Part shown: positions 45,141 through 56,619 of the stretch, piece by piece
Layout of the letters: each line of letters opens with the position of its first letter
Numbering within the stretch: the first letter of the stretch is position 1
Origin: Heterocephalus glaber
Lineage: Eukaryota > Chordata > Mammalia > Rodentia > Bathyergidae
DNA: 64,000 nucleotides
Direction: 5' to 3'
NCBI RefSeq assembly: GCF_000247695.1
Contig: NW_004624783.1
Span: forward strand, 3,810,618 to 3,874,617
Notes under the pieces: model-generated
What the model saw: only the letters and a program-made list of their open reading frames with translations
The model's database searches: none
Told to the model about the DNA's origin: nothing
Position numbers and translations under genes: made by a program

Positions 45141-46873
45141 GTTTCTGTGAAGAATTACTGAGAAAACCTTTTCAATGATGTGTATGTTTGTATGAATATT
45201 TAGAATATTCAGTGCCAGTGTTCTCCCAGAGAAGGGAGATAGGAGAAAGGGGATAGTGAGAGGAGGAGGAGCCAAAATAACAATGGGTTTGACTTCTTTA
45301 TGCTCTAGGACATGGGCAGCTATGGAAAGGGTATTGGTGTTGTGGTAGATGACATGGAAGGGACTGACCTTGGAATGAAGGAGTCAACCATGGGGCTGTC
45401 ACTCCTGTCCAGGGAAGGGGTGATGAGGGCTTGGGTTGAGGGAGTGAATGGCAGGAAGAAAGGGTGGTTCAGAAGTGGGTCTTAATGGTAGTTAGACGAA
45501 GTGGCTGAGGGGAATGAAGGAGCCAGTCAATGGCCATACCCCAACAAAGAGAGCCAGGAGAAGAGGAAGACACAGAAAAACCAACATGACACATGTATTA
45601 CAAGCCAAGTTTGCGGTGCCTGTGGGAGAGTAAATGGAGATATGCAGGGTGTGATTGTATGAGTGACTTGGAGGTCAGAGGGAGAGAACAACTGGGGTCC
45701 AGACTAGGGAGCTGATGAGGGGCTGAAGGCAGAGATGTGGTTGGTGCAGCCAGTGGGGTGGGTGACTGGAGGAGGAAGCCAACGTGACTACTGGGGTCAT
45801 CAGCAAGCTAGGTTGATTCTTTCCTCCTTCCAGTGAGTCTCTCAGACAGAAACCTCCATGGAGGGGAGGGCCAGTGAGGTAATTGTGTATAGTAGAATGT
45901 ATGTAGTGCCTCACACATACAAACTAAAGCCCTATTTTGGTAAAAACTCAAATTATGATTATTTTTGTAACCAGTTGAGCTGCACTCTGAGGTCCTTTAA
46001 GTATCCACTAATTTCCTCCTGCAGCTTAAGAAATGCCAAACCCACCATCTGCTGCTGTTTTCTCTGTAAATCCAAGTCTGGGAGAGGCACTTCCCTCACA
46101 CCTCCCTGTACCAGAGACATCAGGCCACAAGTCTAAGCAACACTTCTCTGGTAAATGAAGGATAATAAAGGGAATGGGAGAGTAACACAGAGAGGAGCTT
46201 TGGTTTGGAATGTTGCTAGACCTGTCCTCAAAGGCACCTGAAGCATGGATCCTCATGACCCACTTCTCCCTGGAGGAAGGGAAGGCTCACATCATGCAGC
46301 TGCTGGTGGTGATGGGGTGCTCTGAGCTCTGGTTGGACACTCACCTCCAGCCATCATTTTCTTTCTAAGTATGTCCACTCTCTTCTGGGGGAGCCTCGTC
46401 CTTGGCCACAAATATGTAAAGCACTAATAGGGTGCCAACAGCAGAACAAAGTTGTCTGTCTTGGTCTATTTCCCTGGCTTCTGGGCTTACCTTGCCCTCC
46501 TTGTAAAGTGAGGGCTTTGTTCACTTGTTCTCTTTCTTTTTTGTCTTCTCCTTTCTTTCCTAATATGCAAACTCTAACTCATATGCCCTTCTTCAAAAAG
46601 AAGCTAAGCACTCTAAAGTCCACAAACAAACAAACAAAAAACTCCAAGGGAATATGAAAGATGCAGTAGTAACTTAATGCAAGTAGCTATTTACATACCA
46701 CTGAGGACACCTCTCAGCAGTATGTAATTTACTGTACTTCACCACTTTCCAAATCACCAGAAGTGGGTAGTGGGTCAAGAAAATGGCCCTCCCAGCCTCA
46801 AAGAAATCTTTCCCTAGTGGTATTTTAGAGTGTACTTACTTTGAAGATTTTTTCCAGAGTCTTTAGTTCCAAG
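45141..46873. other. Intronic sequence, no gene recognised
   Basis: Purine-rich in the first half (GGAGATAGGAGAAAGG...), probably repeat-derived but unassigned. An (ACAA)n stretch CAAACAAACAAACAAAA lies near 46622-46638. Confidence 0.4.
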
Positions 46874-46975
46874 TTTCAAAAGGGCTAGAAGGGTCCAGAT
46901 GTATCAGCGTCTCTGGGATGGGGCCCCAGGATTTTAAACTGTTCCCCAGGTGATTCTCATATGCAGCCAGGTACA
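46874..46975. mobile_element. MER5-like hAT-Charlie MITE fragment
   Basis: GGTCCAGATGTATCAGCGTCTCTGGGATGGGGCCCCAGGATTTTAAACTGTTCCCCAGGTGATTCTCATATGCAGCCAGG matches the MER5 right half including the CCCCAGGTGATTCT signature. Confidence 0.75.
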
Positions 46976-47459
46976 AAGCCATTTCCAGTGGCTGAACTAA
47001 GCTTTTCAGTTCTGTCAAAAAAGACCTTGATAGGCATGAATACTTAACTAAGTATTTTGTATATGGGGAGATCAAATTCCACAGGATTCTGGTTTTCTTG
47101 GAGGGGTGATGACGGGGTGCATTTTACCCATGCAAATTAAGAAAGAATCAGTTGATGTTTTGTTCCCCATTTCTGGCTTTGCATAAAGTGGGGTTAGATA
47201 TTTGAAATATTGGAAAGTGTAACCACTGAACTCTTGATTTGGTTTTTGGTGAGATCATGCCGCACGGATGAGAACTTGTTCTCTCAGATGGGTGGTGAAA
47301 GTAGTGAGCCAGAATCTGGCTGCCAGTCAGTAAGCCCTCCCACTGTTTTCAGTTATCTCTCTCCATATCTGAGTTTCCCTCCTGGTCTGTTCCCACCAAG
47401 TGAAACCCCTAAAATGTGTACAAAAATGATAGGACTTAAAACAATAATAACAAATAAAT
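46976..47459. other. Intronic unique sequence
   Basis: Ends with an A-rich AACAATAATAACAAATAAATAAAAACC tail (47440-47466). No gene is recognised. Confidence 0.35.
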
Positions 47460-47469
47460 AAAAACCCCA

Positions 47470-47625
47470 CTTGCACTTAAAATTGCCCTAGGCTCATCTA
47501 CTTATCATAAAAATCCTTTCTTAGTCATCTTGCAATTAGAATTAAATGCTACTCTGAATTAATTTTGCATTAGGATCTAATTTGATTAAAGATGAGCACT
47601 GGGTGATTCTCAGGCTCTGCTTCCT
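47470..47625. promoter_or_regulatory. Candidate conserved non-coding element
   Basis: GCAATTAGAATTAAATGCTACTCTGAATTAATTTTGCATTAGGATCTAATTTGATTAAAGATGAG has at least five TAAT/ATTA cores and a TTTGCATTA POU-like site in about 65 bp, without a repeat signature. This is inference only. Confidence 0.4.
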
Positions 47626-48794
47626 ACTATGACAACTAAGTGCAGTTCAACAACCAGGACTCTGCAACCCCTTCCCAAACCCCACAGATTTGGGATGTGG
47701 CATTCCTAGAAACTCTTTTGAGAGTGTCCAAAGTGCACCTTTGTCTCTCTCGTCCCTCTCCCTACTTGTGGTGTTGGAGTGAAGCCATCAATTCAAAGGG
47801 CTCTGTGTGCCTGGGTGTTTTCTTTGGTTTCACGTTTTGTTTGACAGCATCAGATCTATTTGGGCTTAGACTCCCCAGGGCCATGTCTGTGTCAGTGTAG
47901 GCTTTCTGTCCTAATTTGGTCATGGTGATCTTGGGCTCCATCGTTGTGGCTTTGTAAGCGAGGTGCTCTCTATTTTCTTGTCATCCACAGGGCTCATTTG
48001 CAAACTGCTGCATAAGGGTGAAGCACAGAGCATCCCAAATAGTAGAAATCTAGGCTACAAATAAACTCTTCTTGCCTCTGGAGCCTCACATTTGATTCCC
48101 CCGGTGGGTTCTAATGGCTTTCACATATGCCCTATTTCTTCGGTGCCACTTGCTTGCCTTGCTGTTGAAAGTTTGTCCTTTGGTTCTTCTGCTCTGTAAA
48201 CAATGAGTTAGAATCCCTAGTACCATTCTGCCCTCACCAGGAGTCCCCAGGAGGAGCTTCGTATCCAGCTCCTAGCCTCTCCTCTTGGCTTCTGCCACCT
48301 GTTGGATCTTCAGCTATGCCTATGTACATTCAGAAGCACTCAGGCAAAAGACATTAGGGTGGGATGGAGGAGGAGCTTTGCTAAGTGGTGCACAAAATGT
48401 CACCAGCTAGAGTGGGTAGTTTTCTTGTGTAAGACTGGAAGTGAAAATAATATGAAAGTTTATTTTAGGAAAGAAACACAGCTGACTGCTCCAGGGACAG
48501 AGCAACCCCTGACAGAGCAGCCCCAGACAAAAAGCACATATCATATGGATGGGCTCATTCCCTTTGCCCAGGCATCCTGCTTCCTTATCTCAGGGGGTGC
48601 AGCAGCTTGGCCCTTTCCACTAATCTTTGTTTCTCTCCTCCCTCTTATTGCCAAAAACAGAGCTGCCTGTTTGCTTTTTACCAAGAGAATTTTAGAGTCT
48701 TGCCAATCATCACCCCCCTAAAAGAAGTAGAACCTGAAGCAAAGATGTAGATTTATAGATGTGTGGAGGTTTAAGAAAGAAATGTACTGTAGGC
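47626..48794. other. Intronic unique sequence
   Basis: The 139-codon frame at 48302-48721 has no recognisable domain, no exon boundary signals and a Cys/Ser/Thr-rich composition. It is not called. Confidence 0.45.
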
Positions 48795-48980
48795 TAAAGG
48801 CAAAGCTCTGGAATTAGATCTCAATTACATTACAGCCCACCACTTCCTAGATTTGGCAATTACTTCAAACTTCCTGAGGCTACTCTTTCATTTGTAAAAT
48901 GGGGTTGGCCGAACCTGCCTTCCTTGAGATAATCCTAAAGTACTCAGCACCAATGCTTGGCCTGGAGAAAGCATAGCTGA
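48795..48980 (+). mobile_element. MIR SINE fragment
   Basis: AAAGCTCTGGAATTAGATCTCAATTACATTACAGCCCACCACTTCC...CTTCAAACTTCCTGAGGCTACTCTTTCATTTGTAAAATGGGG follows the MIR order, with the CATTTGTAAAATGGGG signature intact. Confidence 0.8.
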
Positions 48981-49254
48981 GCATGGCCTCACATATCTTC
49001 CTGTTTTCCTCTCTGTGAACTGGAATCAGGCAGAATATCCCTAAGGAACTAGCTTTCTGTAATTTGGTTTACTATTGCAGGAGAGGAAGTATTTAAAAAA
49101 TAAATGGGTTTTTCGGGCTACGTGTAACCATTTGCCACCCTTTCAGGCTCCCTTTACTGGAACAGTGAAGCCAGACGGACCAGTTTGGTATTTGACTTGC
49201 ATATTTTCATTTTGTGGATCACGTGGGTTAGAATCATAATTTCTAAGCCCTGTT
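48981..49254. other. Intronic unique sequence
   Basis: No gene or repeat recognised. Confidence 0.35.
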
Positions 49255-49350
49255 TATCCAGATTGACCTGAAAAACTTTAAAAATTACAATTCCCTGGCC
49301 CCATCCCAGACTGACTGAATCAGAATCTCCAAGGACACCAGGAATAGGGA
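49255..49350. mobile_element. MER5/MER20-like hAT-Charlie MITE fragment
   Basis: AAAAATTACAATTCCCTGGCCCCATCCCAGACTGACTGAATCAGAATCTCC carries the 'CCCCACCCCAGA...TGAATCAGAATCTC' signature of hAT MITEs. Confidence 0.65.
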
Positions 49351-51560
49351 CTAGGTCAGGATGGATTCTTGTTAGGGATTCAAGATGGATGTGACAGCTA
49401 TCAGTTTCAGAAGCCAAAGGTAAGACCACTGTTCACGAGTGGAGAGTTTGTTTCAGTCGTTTTCATTAGTGGTGTTTCTTCTCCTCTTTGCTCTCCAGGG
49501 TATCATTAAAAATTTCTTAGTACCCAAGAGAATATTCCCATCTGCCCCCTTCTGTTCCCGAATCTAAATGAGTACCTAGTTGTAAATTAATGGTGGCCCT
49601 TATCGGTCCATTGATACTACATTCTGGAGATATTCTTACAAATAGCTGCCACCAGAAATTCTGCTTTCTTTGGACTTCTGAAGTGTGATCTGTGGATTAG
49701 GGTCTTTTCTCATTTTGTTCCTACAACCCAGCATTATAACATGTAGAACCCACTAGGACTGACCTACTGAATGGAAGATCAAAACTACCTTGAACAAACC
49801 CATGTCAGTAGGCTTCTTTCATTTCCTCCTTTTATCTTTCTAATCTTCAAACTCCCTATAATGAAGATTCTCCCCAGCTGTGGCCCTCGGAAGTGTGAAG
49901 TGAAGATGAAGAAAATGATGACATTGTGGGTGTTCCTCTCTGAGCCTTTCTTGTCTCCTCCTTTTTCTGTGTAAGTGGAAAAAAGTAACCCACTATTTAG
50001 TCCACAGGGCTTACTGGCTCCTGCTAAAGCTGGAGCTGATGCTTTATCCAATCCTAATAGGAAAACGCTACTGGAAGATTACCTTCATGTTTGTAAGAGC
50101 AACTGCAGGGAGAACAGGCTTTAGTGAAGAGTTCTTTTTTTCCTTTTTCCTTTTCTGCTTTTTAGGAATATGTTTTAGAAGTCATTACTGGTCATAATCT
50201 GGAATTATGCCAGTTTTATTCTTCCTGTAGATTCTGGAAATCAAGGAGAAGATCTAGGAGCCTCAAATCTATTCATTTCTGTGGACTGTCCAGGACATTG
50301 GCAATACAAGTGTGGAGTACAGTGAGGCACACCCCCTTATTAGTATGTAATACTCTGAGTCAGGAGGGCTGGTCCCTGGGGTTGGGAGCTTTGAGTTCCC
50401 AACAGTGGGAAAGGGTGACTGGATCACCTTGAAAGGTCTTTTAAATAGGGCCTTTCTCCTCCTGCACCCTGGGAGGAACCAGAGGGCCACAATCTAATAG
50501 CCTAGGGTTCCAATGTCTCCTCTTGACTCTGCTATCCATGCTATCCCAAGACAGAAATGAAGGAGTCTCTTTAGGCATGGCTGAGAGATACCTTAAAGTT
50601 TAGTGACTCTCAAATTAGTCCTAAACCAATGCTTTTCAAACATGACTGTTAACTAGAGATTCGTGAGCCAAATTGCATTTGTGTTTCAGCCCATAGATTA
50701 TTTTACTGTGACCAATATTTACAGATCAAGAGATTTCACTTCAAATGTGATTTTTCACTTCTGTAGAAATGAAGGCCTGAGAACACTGAGCCTCTGTAAC
50801 CAAATGGCAACAACTGGAGGGAATTAGAGCTGCTTCCTAGGAACAGCTGGTGATGCCACATATACCCTCTCCCAGCTTGCTTTATTCCATTGTGTTATTT
50901 GCCTAATTTGCCTGGGTCTCTGTGTTGGCTCCTAAGTTTGGGAGTCCTGGATATGCTATGAGAATTACCTAAAAATACAGTCAAGTTATAGGTTTCTGGC
51001 CTGCTGGCCTGAAGAGGCTCTGAGTCCATAAATATGATTCTGCAGCAGGAAACTGCCTTTGGGAAGCTTCGGCCTAGAGCTCAAGGCCTAATTTTTAAAT
51101 AGGGAGAGTGAGTGTGTGATTTCTGCCAAGACGTCCAGGCAAATCCCCTGAGAAGACAGAGCATATTACTATCATCTGTGCAGGGTCTGGAGTCCAGGGG
51201 TCTGCCGTAGGGATAGAAGGTAAAAGAAACAACTGACTTTTAACTCTTGTACTCCTAGATCTTGTCTTGGTGATGCTACCTTCTTTGTGTTATGTTTAGG
51301 GAGAAAAACTAGACTCGTTGAGGCTTCTCAGAGAAACAGAATGGCTATCCACCCTCCACTCATTCAAAATGGAAGCCTACCTTTAGGGGCAGTGGCCTGG
51401 ACAGCTGGAAAATGGTTTCCGATAGACTCAGAGTCAGTGATAGGTTATGTGAGTAGCCCAGCTTGGAACTGAAGAAAACGATAGAGGGTGGAATAAACAG
51501 ATTCACTGTTTCTTTCATTGGCTGGAACTTCAGGAGAAAACCCTGAACTCCATCTGAAGT
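49351..51560. other. Intronic sequence, no gene recognised
   Basis: No repeat is confidently assigned. Frames of 61-88 codons are unsupported. Confidence 0.4.
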
Positions 51561-51576
51561 TCAGAGATGAGGTCTA

Positions 51577-51666
51577 GAGGGAGACTGGGAGAAAGGGAAA
51601 GAAAGAGAGAGAGAGGGATAGACAGGAAGAGGGAGGTGGAGAGGGAGAAAGGAAGAGAGGGAGAGG

Positions 51667-51711
<45 letters not shown>
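51577..51711. repeat. GA-rich microsatellite
   Basis: An imperfect (GA)n/(GGA)n tract leads into a perfect run of about 18 GA (51674-51709). The purine strand could form triplex DNA. Frames through it are Arg/Glu repeats. Confidence 0.95.
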
Positions 51712-53961
51712 GGAAAAGAAGAGTGACTGACTCAGAAATTGGAGAAAGTAATAGACCACATAAGGGGACTTCTAATGTTCATCCTGTCTTTGGGTGCTCT
51801 TAATTTTGGGGTTCTGGAAGGGTCTATTTCCTCATCTCTACCTCTGGCTTGTTTCTCTGAAGTGTCTCTATTGTTTTTGATTCTGAAGATTAGCTTTGGG
51901 GATAGACAATGTGCTGTTCCTAAAGCTCTAAAGCTATAGCTAGAGGAAAGGACCTAATGTCATTTGGTGGTGCCCAGAATAGTACAGAGGGACACTGGAC
52001 TTAGGTATGGCTTAGTCAGGTACATTCTTCTGGAGCACTTTGTTCATCTTGGACAATTGTGAAAGCCCATCTCCTAACTAACTAGTGATGATTAGGGTCA
52101 TTAACGGTGACTGGTTATTGGTGGTGCCTTTCGTGTATCTTTACCTTAGTTCTGAATATGCCATTATTCCATCAGTCAGGAGAAATAGACTAGACCTGGA
52201 AGTGCCTGCTAACTTTGAGATAGATGGTATAACCAATCAGCCCAAACTTTTCCTACCCCAGCAACACTCTAACTTTTCTTAGCCTTTTCTACCTATTACA
52301 GCTCTTAACACCTTAATCCCAAGTTATCCTTATCCTCACCTTTCTTCCTTTTCTACAAAAAACAAGTGAAAGTCATGGAGCTCTTGTTTTCCCAGTGTTA
52401 TGGAAATTCAGCTGCTGTTTTGCTTTTTTTTTCCCTTGGAATAAAGACTTTGATAGGAAAGAAATCACAATGCAATTCTAGGGAGGATACTCCCTAGGAC
52501 TGCAATGAAAACATTGGGAAAACATTGATAGCTTCACTCTTGGGTGACAGATGTTTAGGGATGATTAGAAGGTTGTGGGGATGCATGGCCTATTTTCCTC
52601 CTCCCACCCCTCGTGGCACAACAGTTCAATAATTATTTATTGAGCACCTCCTAGAAGCCAGGTGCTGAGCCAGGTGTTGGCAGCACAATTGGCAGATGTG
52701 GTTGACACGACAGGGAGCAGTTATGCTATTCCTAACATATTTGGCCCAAGCTCACTCTACTAGGGTAGGTTTTCCAATCGTCTACCTATTCTATGTTCTA
52801 ACTTTCATTGGGTTAAATTAAGGCTCCTCACAGGCACTTACGGAGTGAGAGCAGAAGATAGGGTTCTTTTAGGGAATTAGTAAAACTTCCTGAGTCAGCC
52901 TGAATCCAGGGGATATTGGGAGAGGAGACACCAATCTCTTCAATTCCAGGTCTGAAGAGGAAGAGGGGTCCTGGGATAGTACAGGAAAAGAAAAGTACAC
53001 TGCTTTTAGCAGGTTTTATTGATTTGGTGTAGACAATTGATTAAAAAAAGGCAAAAGCAAACAGGTCTGGTGGTGAGCTTTGCCGGATGCAACTGAATTG
53101 CTTTTCTCTCTCTTGGTAGCTCAGCTTCAGCTCATATTGATGTCAAGCTCTGTAATTTATTTATGAAATTATATAGCCCTTCCTAGAGTACCATTCTACT
53201 TTTATTTTATTTCATCTCCCAAATCCCCACAGTGAAAGCAGGAGTTATTTCCTCATAGGTAGCTGCCTTCTGACACTCATTCATATAAATGGAAGGGAGG
53301 ATGGGGAAAAATATCTGTAGTACGTGGCAGACATCTAGGCCAAGAAAGGCTTAGTTATAGTTTAAAGGTTTGCATTTCCATTAAATTCAGTATCTACCTA
53401 GAAACCTGGGAAGTTAACAGTAGTGGGCATCTTTTTATCACTCAGTGGAACCAATACTGACAATCCCAGAGGTCTCCAGGGATCATCTGTCACATAGTGA
53501 TAAAATGTGGCCCTCACCCTCTGGACATTTAAGTCTATTCCTGCCTGCCCTTTATTTCCCACAGCACCTCATGGATTGTGTTCAGATGCCCCAGGATCTC
53601 ATTATTAACAAGGAGGTCTGGGAGCTTTCTCCTTGTCCCAAAAAGAATTGTGCTGCAAGCCAACTTCAGTTAGAGAATCGCTAATATCACAGAGCCAGGT
53701 TACCACTCTTTCTTCAAGAGGCTGTCTCACCTGTGTGACCATACTGATGCCAGGTCTGGATATGTTCTCACTTGAAGCTATCTCTCTGGGGGTTTTCTGA
53801 GTTGAAGAGTGGCCTGCAAACTGAGATCTCTTCTTGGAAGTGTTTCACAACTAAAAGGAGGGTGGGTGGGCTATCGCTCAGACCATGTGGCCTTTTCTCC
53901 TTTGTTTTTGAGCTACCTATGTCCAAAACCTCAGTGTCACCTTTGAGTCTTATTCCTCTCT
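51712..53961. other. Intronic sequence, no gene recognised
   Basis: A short L2-like segment in reverse (AATTATTTATTGAGCACCTCCTAGAAGCCAGGTGCTGAGCCAGGTG) lies at 52630-52676. Otherwise unique. Confidence 0.4.
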
Positions 53962-54060
53962 CTCTCTCTCTCCATATATATATTTGGTATTGGGGATCAA
54001 ACTCAGGACCTTGTGCTTGCGAGGCAGGCACTAGAACCACTGAGCTAAATCTCCGGCCCA
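53962..54060 (-). mobile_element. ID-like SINE with (GA)n(AT)n tail, minus orientation
   Basis: The body TTGGTATTGGGGATCAAACTCAGGACCTTGTGCTTGCGAGGCAGGCACTAGAACCACTGAGCTAAATCTCCGGCCC (53985-54059) is the complete reverse complement of the SINE. On its 3'-tail side is (CT)n then (AT)n (53962-53984), so the element has a simple-sequence tail instead of poly-A. Confidence 0.9.
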
Positions 54061-54267
54061 ACTCTTATTCCTCTTTAAACTCCACTGATTGGCAAGTCAT
54101 ATCTTTCTACTCTTTCCTCCTTGTTTCCTTTGTCTGGTTTTCTTCCCATACTGTAATCCTGTCTCCATCTTGTGGTTGGTACACTTTGTTCACACAGAAG
54201 CGCTGGAGTTCCTATCTGCCCTGTCTTCCTACTCTTGCCACTGCAACCTGGTTCAAGTGTATGCACT

Positions 54268-54269
<2 letters not shown>

Positions 54270-54335
<66 letters not shown>

Positions 54336-54400
54336 AGGATCTAGCTGAGGACCTTGCACTTGCTAGGCAGGTGCAGTGCCGGTAAGCTACTTCCTTGGCC
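54270..54400 (-). mobile_element. Diverged ID-like SINE with long (GA)n tail, minus orientation
   Basis: ACCAAGGATCTAGCTGAGGACCTTGCACTTGCTAGGCAGGTGCAGTGCCGGTAAGCTACTTCCTTGGCCC (54332-54401) aligns with the reverse SINE body. It abuts a (CT)n run at 54270-54331, which is its expanded tail on the plus strand. Confidence 0.8.
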
Positions 54401-55199
54401 CTGGACTTCTCTAAAAGTTTGATGAAACCTATTAATTCTCCTTCCTGATTTGGGTTTGGGGCTATAATCAAAAGACACAATCCTGAACAATATAATCTCA
54501 AATGTTAAGATCAACATCCTTAAAGTCTAACATCCTAAAGGTCAAAATCCTGAAAATATAATTCTGGAAAAAAATTCTTTAAAAGACATTTATTCACATC
54601 TTTAAAGGGGATTTGTTTGAGAAACATATAAAAACATAGCCACACATTTTCAGGAGCTTTACACAATAAAATAGGAAATAATTTTTTGCAAGCGTAAACA
54701 CTCAAGTGTACTATCAACAGTTACATGGGTATAATAGTTTTGAGCAGGAAAATCATATTCATAAAGAAATAGGTCAAAGTATATAAATGCACATCACTAA
54801 GACTGATAATTGTTTTCACCCAATTTTATAATTGTGGCCATCTGAAAGGCCATGACTGACAAGCTATGTCTTTTCAATGAGATCAGCCAAAAGCCATGAT
54901 GTGTCATCCCTGTCAATGAAGTTACTTAAAGAGCTGAAGTCTCAAACTTTATATTTAGAAAAGGTAGGTGTAGAAAAAGGACACCTCTTCATTTATTCAT
55001 GAAGTTTCAACATTTTTATGTGCACATACAACACTTATACGCAAAATCAATGGTGTTATAATGAACTTGCACAGAGTCAAATTTGCAAACAGTACATGAG
55101 AACTCTCTAAAAGACATTAAACCATTAAATCATGAAGATAAAATATGTAGTACAGTGAATTGTAACAAATAATACTGACAATTTAAAATAGCAGGGAAG

Positions 55200-55253
55200 G
55201 GCTGGGGTTGTAGCTCAGTGGTAGAGCACTTGCCTAGCACTGAAAAAAAAAAG
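55200..55253 (+). mobile_element. Short ID SINE
   Basis: GGGCTGGGGTTGTAGCTCAGTGGTAGAGCACTTGCCTAGCA is the classic ID head with intact pol III A box. It is truncated after about 43 bp and followed by an A-rich tail (AAAAAAAAAAGAGAG). Confidence 0.9.
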
Positions 55254-55727
55254 AGAGTAGTATTTTAAAATACTGGGGAGAAAAATGAAAAAGAGAAATC
55301 AACATAAAAGGTATATTCCAGGGATAGATTATGGGCAATTGCATGGAGATAGTCCATGTGAGCTGGCTGAATTTCATTATCATTATCTATATTTTGAAGG
55401 CTTGCATCTCTATCAATATCTGCTGCTTTTTCTCCTAGGGCAGGGCTCTCACATTCATTTTCTATATGGCAGATCTTCCTCACTCTGCTCAGTCTCACAC
55501 ACTATCCTCTCTGGAAACACCCTCACACACACCCAAAAAATGCTTTGCCAGGCTCTAAACATCCTAGACGTTCTTCACACAACTAGAAGTGTACTAATCC
55601 TTTTCCTAGAATTTGGCCTTTCGTCCCTCTTATGCAGCTGCCTAACCATGAGAGTTGAGGTCATTGAGATGTCAGCTTTCAAGATTTCAACATTCAAGAT
55701 TTTCATTTCTAAGGACTGTGATTTTTA

Positions 55728-55758
55728 ATCACTTCTTGGCCTTTTGGCTAAGATCAAG
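55728..55758 (+). pseudogene. 3'-truncated U2 snRNA retrocopy with target-site duplication
   Basis: ATCACTTCTTGGCCTTTTGG and the next 11 bases (CTAAGATCAAG) equal U2 snRNA positions 1-31 with two differences (G4A and C10T), both explained by CpG decay. The fragment is flanked by the perfect 16-bp direct repeat AGGACTGTGATTTTTA at 55712-55727 and 55761-55776, with two extra G between fragment and second repeat. There is no poly-A tail. It begins exactly at U2 nucleotide 1, as expected of a reverse-transcribed small RNA. It is not a functional U2 gene because the Sm site and all later stems are missing. Confidence 0.9.
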
Positions 55759-55855
55759 GGAGGACTGTGATTTTTAGGATTTGAGACATTAGACATTTTG
55801 ATCTTTTGTAACTTCAGTGTTTGGGATTGTGTTGTGGGATGTTGATTGACGGAAC

Positions 55856-56513
55856 TGGATTTGTTCTCATTCCATTCCTCTGTTTGGCTCCAAGTTCCCT
55901 ATTCATTTCTTCAGATGTGGCTCTCAGGTTATCTCTCAGGGTAAGAATCAGTAATCCTCAATGACTCACCATAATGTAATGAGTGTCTTTCCTCTGTAGT
56001 TCAGCATTCAAGTTTATCCATGTTTTAGAATCAGCTGATATTTTTCCTTAGTTTTTTTACAACCTTAGTAACGTAAGTGCAGTGTTCCATTCAAATCACG
56101 TACTGGTTGGGAAACTTGGTTCTGGTCGTGGCAGACCGAGAGCATTCAGACTGACAAAACTTCAGAAAGTGAGAAAAATATTTTTAATAGTGTGCTTGAA
56201 GACATGTAAAAGTTGGCAAGGTGGTGAAAATGTATGGGGCCATATTTTGGAAGAAGATGGAAATTAAGAAGTAAAAGACTTGTAGTTTCTAAAGAGGCAG
56301 CTGAGGGTCTGGGCCTTGCATCTCGGCATCAGGAGGTTAGGGAGCAAAATTGGAGGGTAGGATCTGTCAAGCATGGGGAACATTTTGGCTCAGGACTATA
56401 AGTAACCCTCAGGTCCTGAGGTGTAGCTTTGAATCATTTGAGTAGCTGAGAAAAATGTCAGTTCTCAAAATGAGATTAACATTACACTCTCCTGCAAGTC
56501 AATTACCTGGCAG
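55856..56513. other. Intronic unique sequence
   Basis: No gene or repeat recognised. Confidence 0.35.
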
Positions 56514-56576
56514 AAGATAATGGAGGAAGATACATTATCCTAGTAAAGATAATGGAGGAAGATACATTATCCTAGT
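56514..56576. repeat. Perfect tandem duplication, 31-bp units
   Basis: AAGATAATGGAGGAAGATAC and the next 11 bases to CCTAGT occur at 56514-56544 and again, identical, at 56546-56576, with one A between. Zero divergence implies a recent event or gene conversion. Confidence 0.97.
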
Positions 56577-56619
56577 TTTCAAATTATTTTTACAAACAAA
56601 TCTTTGAATACAATGTCCA

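Larger units (their letters stand above)
54455..55855. mobile_element. Decayed DNA transposon with long terminal inverted repeats (unassigned, MULE-like?)
   Basis: The left end ACACAATCCTGAACAATATAATCTC...AAGATCAACATCC...GTCTAACATCCTAAAGGTCAAAATCCTGAAAATATAATTCTGG aligns with the reverse complement of the right end (about 55690-55850): ACACAATCCCAAACACTGAAG...AAAGATCAAAATGTC...GTCTCAAATCCTAAAAATCACAGTCCTTAGAAATGAAAATCTTG. The inverted ends exceed 100 bp and carry a repeated AATCCYRAAA motif, reminiscent of Mutator-like elements such as Ricksha. No transposase is recognised inside. A SINE (55200) and a U2 fragment (55728) have inserted. Confidence 0.5.

Noticed and set aside
48302..48721. 139-codon frame, the longest outside repeats and the island in the 3' half
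   Set aside because: No recognisable family, no paired splice sites, ordinary intronic composition. The length is within chance for 64 kb in six frames.
51567..51803. 78-codon Arg/Glu-rich frame
   Set aside because: Translation of a GA-rich simple repeat.
53772..54344. 190-codon frame with a Ser/Leu repeat end
   Set aside because: It crosses a SINE and a (CT)n run and has no consistent exon signals.
55200..55253. tRNA-like sequence (TAGCTCAGTGGTAGAGCACTTGCCTAGCA)
   Set aside because: It is the head of an ID SINE, without the anticodon arm, T arm and acceptor pairing of a real tRNA gene.
55285..55728. 147-codon frame inside the decayed DNA transposon, considered as transposase
   Set aside because: No DDE or zinc-finger pattern is visible, and the frame reads across the target duplication of the U2 insertion.
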